NCBI GenBank assembly: GCA_022566355.1 | Contig: JADFJB010000180.1 | Location: forward strand, 1 to 6,288 | From: a candidate division KSB1 bacterium | Lineage (GTDB): Bacteria; Zhuqueibacterota; JdFR-76; DREG01 | DNA length: 6,288 nt | Direction of reading: 5' to 3' | Part shown: positions 1-4,925 of the stretch, piece by piece | Numbering within the stretch: position 1 is the stretch's first letter | Layout: each line of letters opens with the position of its first letter | Notes under the pieces: model-generated | The model's input: the letters and a program-made list of their open reading frames with translations, nothing else | Databases searched by the model: none | Told to the model about the DNA's origin: nothing | Translations under genes and position numbers: made by a program

Positions 1-378
1 GCTCGGCCTGCGCGTACTGGCCTTGGGTGTAGTAGAGCACGGCCAGGTTGTTCAGGCTCGTGGCCACGTCGGGATGGTCCGGCCCCAGCGCCTTCTCTGT
101 TATCGCCAGCGCGCGCTTGTAGAGCGGCTCGGCCTCTGCGTACTGGCCCTGGGTGTAGTAGAGCAAGGCCACGTTGTTCAGGTCTGTCGCAACAGCAGAG
201 TGATTGGGACCAAGAGCTTTCTCATCAATTGCCAACGCGCGCTTGTAGAGCGGCTCGGCCTCTGCGTACTGGCCTTGGATTCTGTAGAGCTCGGCTAGGT
301 TGTTCAGGCTCTGGGCCACATCGGGATGATTGGGGCCGACGTTTTTCTCGGCTACTTCGAGGGCCTTCTTGGCGACAA
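1..378 (-). repeat. Tandem 126-bp coding repeat (three TPR units)
   Basis: The plus-strand string beginning gctcggcc recurs at 1, 127 and 253, exactly 126 bp (42 codons) apart. The motif gcgcgcttgtagagcggctc recurs at 111 and 237 with the same spacing. Units 1 and 2 are very similar at the DNA level, including silent positions; unit 3 (the most N-terminal) is more diverged. This suggests recent duplication or gene conversion within the TPR array rather than old repeats held only by protein selection. The array probably continues beyond the left edge. Confidence 0.85.
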
Positions 379-529
379 CGACGGCACGGTCATATTTGCC
401 CGTACGATAAAGCTCCATGACCTCCTGATTAAGGATGTCCCATTCAATGCCTGCGCCCTGCGCGAACACGGGCGGTGTGGCCAGCAACAAGAGCAAAAAA
501 GCCGTTGTAATTGTCAGTATGTATTTCAT
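1..529 (-). CDS. Exported TPR-repeat protein (kinesin light chain type), 3' end cut by window edge
   Basis: The frame is open from the ATG at 529 to the window edge, giving 176 residues with no stop. Residues 1-23 form a Sec signal peptide: MKY, a hydrophobic core rich in Leu, then a VFA|Q cleavage site, so the protein should act in the periplasm or outside the cell. From about residue 33 there are tetratricopeptide repeats with a 42-residue period. Each unit reads roughly LNNLAxLYYTQGQYAEAEPLYKRALAI followed by EKALGPxHPDVA, and units begin near residues 75, 117 and 159. This is the kinesin-light-chain-like TPR_10/TPR_12 pattern. Such arrays form a superhelical protein-binding scaffold; the partner cannot be told from sequence. 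A weak AGGA lies 11 nt before the ATG. The gene is much more GC-rich than the spacer upstream, and its repeats are nearly identical as DNA. A downstream effector domain may exist outside the window. Confidence 0.9.
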   Translation of the reverse strand, partial: MKYILTITTAFLLLLLATPPVFAQGAGIEWDILNQEVMELYRTGKYDRAVVVAKKALEVAEKNVGPNHPDVAQSLNNLAELYRIQGQYAEAEPLYKRALAIDEKALGPNHSAVATDLNNVALLYYTQGQYAEAEPLYKRALAITEKALGPDHPDVATSLNNLAVLYYTQGQYAQAE

Positions 530-589
530 TGGTTGTTGCGTCCTGTCTTACGGCTAACAAGTGAGTAAATAGTTTTTCTGCTAAATATT

Positions 590-618
590 AATTTATGTAA
601 TATCAAATGAAATAACAA
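590..618 (-). promoter_or_regulatory. Possible sigma70-type promoter for the TPR gene
   Basis: On the minus strand a -35-like TTGTTA (618-613) and a -10-like TAAATT (595-590) are separated by 17 bp and lie about 60 bp before the ATG at 529. The surroundings are very AT-rich, so such a pair can arise by chance, and the host's promoter consensus is unknown. Confidence 0.2.
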
Positions 619-713
619 TAAAAGTGTTGGTTAAATGTCTGATTTTGAGTTGACGCTGAAACCTGTGTTTTTACGGCAATAGATAAATAATATTTTAAAA
701 AAACGCAACCAAT

Positions 714-893
714 GCGCTCCAGGCGCTCGATAGAAAAGTCTTAAAAAATCAGGTCGCCAAAGCCATTTACCAGGAAAACATCAAACGTCTCAAAAAAAAT
801 TTGCTGAGAATTATTTGTGCAATTATCAAAGAACAAAAACAATACAACTCAAACTATGTATCAATAAATCCAATGTTGCTAAAAAATACTTGA
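714..893 (+). pseudogene. Possible C-terminal relic of an IS110-type transposase
   Basis: An open stretch with no start codon in a sensible place runs on the plus strand to a TGA at 891-893. Its translation includes the segment KKNLLRIICAIIKEQKQY. This resembles the C-terminal pattern I recall from IS110/IS1111 transposases (Transposase_20), roughly KLLRIIYxxLKExxPY near the end of the protein. Just upstream, residues like RKVLKNQVAKAI could match the basic stretch that precedes it. A TAA at 696-698 closes the frame upstream, and no other transposase parts were seen, so at most this is a small inactive fragment. The resemblance comes from memory of the family, not a computed alignment, and short Lys/Ile-rich translations of AT-rich DNA can mislead. 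Confidence 0.28.
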
Positions 894-946
894 TTTAGTC
901 ATAGAAATCTGGATGACAGCGCCAAAACTTATGCTATTACCTTCAA

Positions 947-971
947 AAACTTTGTTTTTTAATCAAAGTTT
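947..971. other. Perfect 8-bp hairpin in the spacer
   Basis: AAACTTTG (947-954) and CAAAGTTT (964-971) are exact reverse complements around a 9-base loop. Read on the minus strand, the stem runs into a short T stretch (GTTTTTG). It could therefore be a weak terminator for minus-strand transcripts leaving the helicase about 360 bp upstream, but the stem is AT-rich. It directly abuts the palindromic repeat at 972. Confidence 0.35.
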
Positions 972-1023
972 GCACCCCTCGATATGCAATCATAAAAAAA
1001 CTATGATAGCTACTCGGGATGCT
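972..1023 (-). repeat. Palindromic dispersed repeat, copy B
   Basis: Read on the minus strand, this element starts with AGCATCCCGAG (1023-1013) and ends with TATCGAGGGGTGC (984-972). These ends match the ends of the element at 1052-1121 at 10 of 11 and 12 of 13 positions, but in the opposite orientation. Its core is a different palindrome: ATCATA (989-994) and TATGAT (1002-1007) around an A-rich loop. The outer ends can also pair imperfectly (GCAxCCC with GGGxTGC). The shared ends with a non-matching core point to a small dispersed, possibly non-autonomous, element family rather than a simple terminator. Confidence 0.6.
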
Positions 1024-1051
1024 CGTTTTTAGCTTTATTCTCTCCCAAAAT

Positions 1052-1121
1052 AGCATCCTGAGCGGTTCGACTGCGCTCACCACACAGTAACCGACTTTAG
1101 TCGGTGTATCGAAGGGTGCTC
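1052..1121 (+). repeat. Palindromic dispersed repeat, copy A (cloverleaf fold)
   Basis: Three nested helices can be drawn. A closing stem pairs GCATCC (1053-1058) with GGGTGC (1114-1119), with one G-T wobble. Arm 1 pairs TGAGCG (1059-1064) with CGCTCA (1074-1079). Arm 2 pairs ACCGACT (1090-1096) with AGTCGGT (1099-1105). In addition, TTCGA (1066-1070) in the loop of arm 1 is complementary to TCGAA (1109-1113). The element is GC-richer than its surroundings. Intergenic repeats built on CATCCTGAGCG and TTCGA motifs are, to my recollection, common in bacterial genomes; the family assignment here is an inference. Confidence 0.65.
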
Positions 1122-1327
1122 ATTAATTAAACAAACATCAATCTTTAATGATAGCTTTTGTAACTCAACTCCGGAAAAACTTAATTTGTTTGCAGCCTTG
1201 AGTTGCGCTATGAATTATCCAGGATAACAAATCGAATAAAAACTATTTTGGCTTAAATTCTTATCAGAAATTTAATCTTTTAAGAGAGGTCATTGTTTCT
1301 ATTTCTCCATTTGTTGATTCTTAGTTT

Positions 1328-2578
1328 TCACATCTGCTTTTTAGTTTTTTTAGATTGTTTCTTCTTGATTTTTATTTTATTTTCGTGGCTATTCATCAAC
1401 GCTTGCCAGTTGACTTCTTCTTTGGGAGGCTCGATCGTAAATGCATAATCCTTTTTGTGGATATTTATGACCTCGATTTCTTTATTTAACAATTTTTGAA
1501 TATCTCCAAGTATTTCTTTCTCTTCCTTACTGCAAAAGGAGATGGCAATTCCTTTCTTGATCCCTCGCCCGGTTCTTCCCACTCTGTGCACATAATTTTC
1601 AGGCTTATCAGGCAAGTCGTAGTTGATGACATAGTTTACATCCGGTATATCGATTCCCCGAGCGCTTACATCTGTGGCAATGAGGATATTAAAGCCGCCG
1701 CCTTTAAATCGCTTCATGACTTCATTCCGATTGGACTGTTCTTTTTCACCATGAATTGTAAAGGAGTTTATCTGAACCCGCTCCATAGCTTTTGCCACTC
1801 GTTCAGCCCGTACTCTTGTTCTAACAAATACAATGATCTTACTAGCGGGATTACTCGATATGAATCTCTGCAAAAAAAACCGTTTGTCCTCCATTTCAAC
1901 AAATACTACAAAGTGAGAGACATTTTTGGAGACAGGATCATCAGGGGATATCTGAATACGAATTGCAGAACTACTTACCTGTGAAAACGCAAGCTTTTTG
2001 AGCGCATGATTAATGGTTGCGGAGAAGAAAAGAGTTTGATGTTTTCTGGTGAGTTTTTTCTTTATAGATTTTATATCTTTTATAAACCCTAAATCCAGCA
2101 TTTGGTCGGCTTCATCCAATATTAGTGTGTCGATATTAGAAAGTTTAATATATCCCTGGCTGATGAGGTCGAACATGCGACCTGGAGTTGCGATCAGAAT
2201 ATCGATGCCATCTTGCAGCTTCTTGATTTGGGGATCCTGTTCGACGCCGCCATAAAGGGAAAAGGTTTTAACTTTAGTGTGTTTCGCGAGGGTGAAAAAT
2301 ACCTCGCCAATCTGCAATGCTAATTCCCGAGTTGGAACCAGAACGATACACTTAATGCCAAAGGAGTGTTTACTGCTTTTATTGTTGTGGATTTTATTAA
2401 CAATAGGAATTACAAATGCAGCTGTCTTGCCCGTTCCCGTTTGAGCTATAGCAAATACGTCTTCTCCTTTCATAATCGATGGGATCGATTTAAATTGTAT
2501 ATCCGTCGGACGCTTAAAACCAAGTTTTGACAGGTTCTTTTTTATTTCCATTGAAATATTGTAATTTTCAAACTTCAT
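1328..2578 (-). CDS. DEAD-box ATP-dependent RNA helicase (RhlE-like)
   Basis: This is a cytoplasmic RNA helicase that couples ATP hydrolysis to local unwinding of RNA duplexes, probably in ribosome assembly, RNA decay or cold adaptation. All signature motifs are present over 416 residues: Q motif GFKRPTDIQ (20-28), Walker A AQTGTGKT (45-52), PTRELA (82-87), TPGR (131-134), DEAD (155-158), SAT (186-188), VFVRTR (about 250-255), ATDVSARGID (301-310) and HRVGRTGR (331-338). A Lys-rich tail (about 400-416) follows the second RecA domain and probably adds RNA affinity. I prefer the ATG at 2578; a TTG two codons upstream (2584) would add only two residues. No clear Shine-Dalgarno precedes either start. 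The gene looks intact and stands alone, about 315 bp downstream of the toxin gene. Family assignment is firm; the exact subgroup (RhlE rather than CsdA/DeaD) is inferred from the short length and lack of an RNA-binding C-terminal domain. Confidence 0.95.
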   Translation of the reverse strand: MKFENYNISMEIKKNLSKLGFKRPTDIQFKSIPSIMKGEDVFAIAQTGTGKTAAFVIPIVNKIHNNKSSKHSFGIKCIVLVPTRELALQIGEVFFTLAKHTKVKTFSLYGGVEQDPQIKKLQDGIDILIATPGRMFDLISQGYIKLSNIDTLILDEADQMLDLGFIKDIKSIKKKLTRKHQTLFFSATINHALKKLAFSQVSSSAIRIQISPDDPVSKNVSHFVVFVEMEDKRFFLQRFISSNPASKIIVFVRTRVRAERVAKAMERVQINSFTIHGEKEQSNRNEVMKRFKGGGFNILIATDVSARGIDIPDVNYVINYDLPDKPENYVHRVGRTGRGIKKGIAISFCSKEEKEILGDIQKLLNKEIEVINIHKKDYAFTIEPPKEEVNWQALMNSHENKIKIKKKQSKKTKKQM

Positions 2579-2735
2579 AGTCAATCAATATGTTATGATA
2601 TATAGGTCAGTAACCTTTAACCAATTTTTGTTGTAATTTGGAAGGAATTTGAATTGTGATGGAGAATATGGAGTAATTTGAAAATTTATTGCGAAAAAAA
2701 GTCAATTAACCTGATCTATTCATGAACCTTATCAC

Positions 2736-2825
2736 TGTCATCCAGGAGGGATCTATTTTGCAACTATTTTATACTTACAATTATGCTTTTTCAATTTTAT
2801 GGAAATAGATTCTTCCAGAATGACA
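2736..2825. repeat. 90-bp MITE-like element with 24-bp terminal inverted repeats
   Basis: The left end (2736-2759, starting TGTCATCC and running to ATCTATTTT) matches the reverse complement of the right end (2802-2825, reading TGTCATTC to ATCTATTTC) at 19 of 24 positions. The core of about 42 bp is AT-rich and non-coding. Ends of the type TGTCATTCTGGAAGAATCT resemble short dispersed repeats I recall from many bacterial genomes; that link is an inference. I see no clear target-site duplication. The right end sits about a dozen bases beyond the last recognisable piece of toxin coding sequence. Confidence 0.6.
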
Positions 2826-2837
2826 ATTAGGATATTT

Positions 2838-2893
2838 TAAGCTTAAAACAATAATTCATGAATTATCCAAGTTAATAATTTTTGAATATTTTT
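2838..2893 (-). pseudogene. Out-of-frame remnant of the MazF-like toxin C-terminus
   Basis: Directly after the toxin stop (2896-2894), a shifted frame reads EKYSKIINLDNS, a TGA (2858-2856), then IIVLSLK. MazF/PemK proteins normally continue after the LPKPS-like segment with something like KxxTIDxSLIxKKLG. The NLDNS-stop-II stretch fits that pattern if one frameshift and one nonsense change are allowed. The match is judged by eye against the remembered family pattern and is suggestive rather than proven. Confidence 0.4.
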
Positions 2894-3124
2894 CTATGAT
2901 GGTTTTGGTAAATTTGCTTCTGACCAATTTTTAATTTTATAATCGCCAATTCTATATTCTAATCCCAATTTACTTGTTAAGAATGCAATAACAATATCTT
3001 GATTACTATTGTATTCATCGGGAGAAACAATTAATGCTGGTCTTCTTTTAATGGTTGTCAAATTTGTAAAAGGAAAAGGAACTATGATAATATCCCATTT
3101 CTTATAAGTTATTGTAGATTTCAT
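2894..3124 (-). CDS. MazF/PemK-like endoribonuclease toxin, C-terminally truncated
   Basis: The protein belongs to the MazF/PemK fold of toxins, which cut RNA, usually mRNA, at short sequence motifs until bound by the antitoxin. Visible hallmarks are WDIIIVPFPFTN (10-21), the KRRPALIVS strand with the conserved Arg (R28) and the FLTSK segment with the conserved Thr/Ser (T50, S51). These correspond to the usual active-site positions. Near the end comes W67-S-E-A-N-L-P-K-P-S76, where family members normally go on for about 30 more residues. Here a TAG follows at once, so the last strand and helix are missing. The ATG overlaps the antitoxin gene by 23 nt and has GAGG three bases upstream, so translation is probably coupled. 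Loss of the C-terminus may reduce or abolish activity; the catalytic residues remain. Its very AT-rich composition fits a mobile accessory module. Confidence 0.8.
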   Translation of the reverse strand: MKSTITYKKWDIIIVPFPFTNLTTIKRRPALIVSPDEYNSNQDIVIAFLTSKLGLEYRIGDYKIKNWSEANLPKPS

Positions 3125-3344
3125 CTTCCTCGTTATCCCATTCCATAAAGGAGGCTTCCGAAATTTTCATTATATCGTGTAATTGTTTATTCTCTGATAG
3201 TGTTTTAATTTTTTCTTTGTTTATGCTGATGTAGTTATCAATTAATTCGGAAACGATTCCTCCCATAGTTTTTCCTTCGATTGAAGCAATAATTTTTAAT
3301 GCTTTTCTTTTTTTATCATCTATTCTAATGCTCATTACACTCAT
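3102..3344 (-). CDS. Ribbon-helix-helix antitoxin of the MazF-like toxin
   Basis: This 80-residue protein starts with a CopG/Arc-like ribbon-helix-helix unit. The strand is SVMSIRIDD (2-10), helix A is around KKRKALKIIASIEG (11-24), and then MGGIVSELIDNYISINKEK gives helix B. Such proteins dimerise and use the paired strands to bind an operator in the major groove. The acidic tail with ASFMEWDNEEDEIYNNL (64-80) is typical of the segment that wraps and blocks the toxin. AGGAG lies six bases before the ATG at 3344, supporting this start over the ATG three codons later. The gene precedes and overlaps the toxin gene, the standard order for these operons. It is expected to repress its own promoter, and two palindromic boxes sit where such an operator should be. 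The gene appears intact although its toxin is shortened. Confidence 0.85.
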   Translation of the reverse strand: MSVMSIRIDDKKRKALKIIASIEGKTMGGIVSELIDNYISINKEKIKTLSENKQLHDIMKISEASFMEWDNEEDEIYNNL

Positions 3345-3350
3345 TTTAAT

Positions 3351-3355
3351 CTCCT
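3351..3355 (-). promoter_or_regulatory. Ribosome binding site of the antitoxin gene
   Basis: AGGAG on the minus strand is followed by six bases and the ATG at 3344. It is the best Shine-Dalgarno sequence in the window and decides the start in favour of the first of two nearby ATGs. It lies at the edge of the proximal operator-like palindrome. Confidence 0.7.
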
Positions 3356-3378
3356 ACTTGTAGGTTAAACTACATGTA
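3355..3378. promoter_or_regulatory. Twin palindromic operator for antitoxin autoregulation
   Basis: Two near-identical boxes, TACTTGTA (3355-3362) and TACATGTA (3371-3378), lie 16 bp apart centre to centre. Each is a TAC/GTA inverted repeat, and the first extends to CCTAC-TT-GTAGG (3353-3364). One box touches the -10 hexamer and the other lies between the likely transcription start and the ribosome binding site. Ribbon-helix-helix antitoxins commonly bind such paired short palindromes. That they are this antitoxin's operator is an inference from position and symmetry. Confidence 0.55.
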
Positions 3379-3406
3379 ATATAAAAATATCATATTCACA
3401 TTTCAA
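3378..3406 (-). promoter_or_regulatory. Promoter of the toxin-antitoxin operon
   Basis: On the minus strand TTGAAA (3406-3401) and TATATT (3383-3378) are separated by exactly 17 bp, close to the sigma70 consensus. The predicted start falls near 3370, about 25 nt before the ATG. It lies between the M16 gene stop and the antitoxin start, so the module has its own promoter rather than depending on the peptidase operon. Confidence 0.5.
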
Positions 3407-3461
3407 ATAGAAATATATTTTCCCCATCAACAAATAGATTCTGATTTTTAGGTTGAATCTC

Positions 3462-4925
3462 TCACTTCCCAGCAGCCATCTCTCCAAACTCCCTTATGCT
3501 AAAATCTCCTTCGGAATAGTTACTGCTTAAAACCTTTTCGATCGGTCCCATAAGAACCAATTGCATTCGTTCCGGATGCAGGAATTTTTTGGCTGCCGAT
3601 AAAACATCCTTTTTAGTCACTTTGCGAATCCGGTCCACGTAGCTAGCGCTTTCGTGATGGTTGTTATAACGCAGCCACTCTTCTGCGAAGGTGAGGGCTG
3701 TGGTATGGCCGTTTTCAAAACCCATTTGAAATACCCCGTCAGCAAGGGCATTTTTCGCCACGAAAAGTTCTTCTTCGCTGACTGGTTCAGTCCGAATGCG
3801 TTTAATCTCCTGAAGTGTTAATTCAACCAACAGGTTAATTACTTCTGGGCGACCGTAAGTGCGAAAAGTATAATAACCAGGACCATACCAATTGATTTCC
3901 GGAAATCCGCTATCATCATTTGTCAAACCTCGTTTGTCCCGGGTCTCGCGAAATAAGCGGGTATCAAAATGGCCGCCACCGAGAATATAATTCATAACCT
4001 GCAAAGCAGCCTGGTCTTTGAGCGGTAGGAACGGCAATTCATGTCCCAATACTACCCAGGCTTGCAGCTTGTCAGATGGATACGTATAGACATGTCGAAT
4101 TTTTGGCGCCCTAACATTTCTGGCATTCTTTTGTTTTGGAATGGATCGAGATTTCCAATTCCTAAAACTCTCCGTTAATTTTTCTCTGGCTACATTTGTG
4201 CTAAAATCACCGGATAAGGCTATGGCTGTATTGCCAGGTATAAAATATTTTTTGTGGAAATCTTTAATGCGGCTAAGCTTCAGCTTTTGGTAGTCTTCGC
4301 TGGTCGGCTTCAAGCCGTACGGATGATCGGCAAACAATATTGCCTTAAAGCGCTCGACCGCCGAAGTCAATGAACCTTCGTATAGAACCGGACCGCTCTC
4401 CTCTATAGCTGATGCCGATGGATCGGTTTTCGGTGCAGAAATGCGTTGTAGTGTTTCAATCACAAACTGGTTTATTTGCGGTTTCTGCAATAAACTACTC
4501 ATGAGATCAAGAGCGTCCCAGGCGTCTTCGGAAGGAACATTGAGACTAATTTGGGTAATCTCCGGTCCCATCAAAACTTGAAAATTGGCTGCCATACTTC
4601 GTAATTTATCCTGGAAACTTTCCTTAGTTTCTCCAATGGGTCCCTCGTGGCGCATTGCATAAGTCAAAGCTTCCGCAGATCCTTGCCTCCTATCACTTGC
4701 TGTTCCAGCCCGTATCAACGCTGTAATGGTCACCAGGGGCACACGGCGGTCTTCAACCACAAAGGCAACCAGACCGTTCTCGAGCGCTAATCTATAATTG
4801 TTTGGATTGGGCCGACTAAAGTTACTTTTAGGTAGATTCATCTCCCTTGGATGGGTGTAGTCTTGTGCAAATCCAACAGTCGTTATAGCCGACAAGAAAA
4901 ATGCGATTAGTTTCATTCGGTTCAT
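3462..4925 (-). CDS. Non-catalytic M16 peptidase-like subunit, exported
   Basis: This 487-residue protein has two M16 domains. A Sec signal peptide (about 1-20, ending in GFA|QD) places it in the periplasm. In the first domain, the place of the zinc motif HxxEH is taken by E85-A-L-T-Y89, so no metal should bind there. The second domain starts around HPYGLKP (201-207) and includes YFIPGNT (227-233) and a conserved segment LGGGHFDTRLFRETRDKRGL (315-334), followed by FRTYGRP (354-360). Family knowledge says that this kind of domain closes the chamber and helps bind substrate, as in the MPP alpha/beta pair and in bacterial two-subunit M16 enzymes. The ATG overlaps the stop of the upstream catalytic gene (ATGA), and GAGG lies seven bases before it, so the two subunits are probably made in step. 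A start at Met4 is possible but less well placed. Confidence 0.9.
   Translation of the reverse strand: MNRMKLIAFFLSAITTVGFAQDYTHPREMNLPKSNFSRPNPNNYRLALENGLVAFVVEDRRVPLVTITALIRAGTASDRRQGSAEALTYAMRHEGPIGETKESFQDKLRSMAANFQVLMGPEITQISLNVPSEDAWDALDLMSSLLQKPQINQFVIETLQRISAPKTDPSASAIEESGPVLYEGSLTSAVERFKAILFADHPYGLKPTSEDYQKLKLSRIKDFHKKYFIPGNTAIALSGDFSTNVAREKLTESFRNWKSRSIPKQKNARNVRAPKIRHVYTYPSDKLQAWVVLGHELPFLPLKDQAALQVMNYILGGGHFDTRLFRETRDKRGLTNDDSGFPEINWYGPGYYTFRTYGRPEVINLLVELTLQEIKRIRTEPVSEEELFVAKNALADGVFQMGFENGHTTALTFAEEWLRYNNHHESASYVDRIRKVTKKDVLSAAKKFLHPERMQLVLMGPIEKVLSSNYSEGDFSIREFGEMAAGK

Larger units (their letters stand above)
530..1327. other. AT-rich intergenic spacer with repeats and a possible transposase relic
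   Basis: This 0.8-kb gap lies between the helicase stop and the TPR start, both on the minus strand. I find no intact gene in it. It contains a possible plus-strand transposase C-terminal relic (714-893), an 8-bp hairpin (947-971), and two related palindromic elements (972-1023 and 1052-1121). The stretch 1122-1327 shows only minor AT-rich inverted repeats, for example TTATCC-A-GGATAA at 1215-1227. I see no convincing rho-independent terminator directly after the helicase. Confidence 0.7.
2579..2893. other. AT-rich spacer between toxin gene and helicase
   Basis: This stretch of about 315 bp has no gene. It holds the inverted-repeat element at 2736-2825 and, at its right end, the apparent out-of-frame remnant of the toxin C-terminus. 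The part next to the helicase (2579-2735) should contain its promoter, and AT-rich candidates such as TATATATCATAAC on the minus strand (2607-2595) exist. I cannot single out a convincing -35/-10 pair. Confidence 0.6.

Noticed and set aside
23-568. Plus-strand open frames opposite the TPR gene
   Set aside because: They mirror the GC-rich repeats of the minus-strand TPR gene, which has a signal peptide, a ribosome binding site and a clear family pattern; the plus-strand translations match nothing I recognise.
1162-1204. AACTCAA/TTGAGTT inverted repeat
   Set aside because: Seven bases with a 29-base loop is within chance for this AT-rich spacer.
1253-1275. TTAAATT/AATTTAA hairpin after the helicase as a terminator
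   Set aside because: The stem has no G or C pairs and no T-run follows it directly in the direction of transcription.
530-1327. CRISPR array or RNA gene in the long spacer
   Set aside because: There are only two related elements, they are in opposite orientation with no regular spacers, and no tRNA or rRNA signature was seen.
1496-2255. Plus-strand open frames opposite the helicase
   Set aside because: They are antisense to the conserved helicase motifs and have low-complexity, unrecognisable translations.
2803-3442. Shared 11-mer AAATAGATTCT at 2803-2813 and 3432-3442 as a second copy of the inverted-repeat end
   Set aside because: An 11-base match is expected by chance several times in a window of this size, and the rest of the end does not match.
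3436-3460. 6-bp inverted repeat just after the second M16 stop as a terminator
   Set aside because: AGATTC/GAATCT has a 13-base loop, a weak AT-rich stem and no proper T-run on the minus strand.
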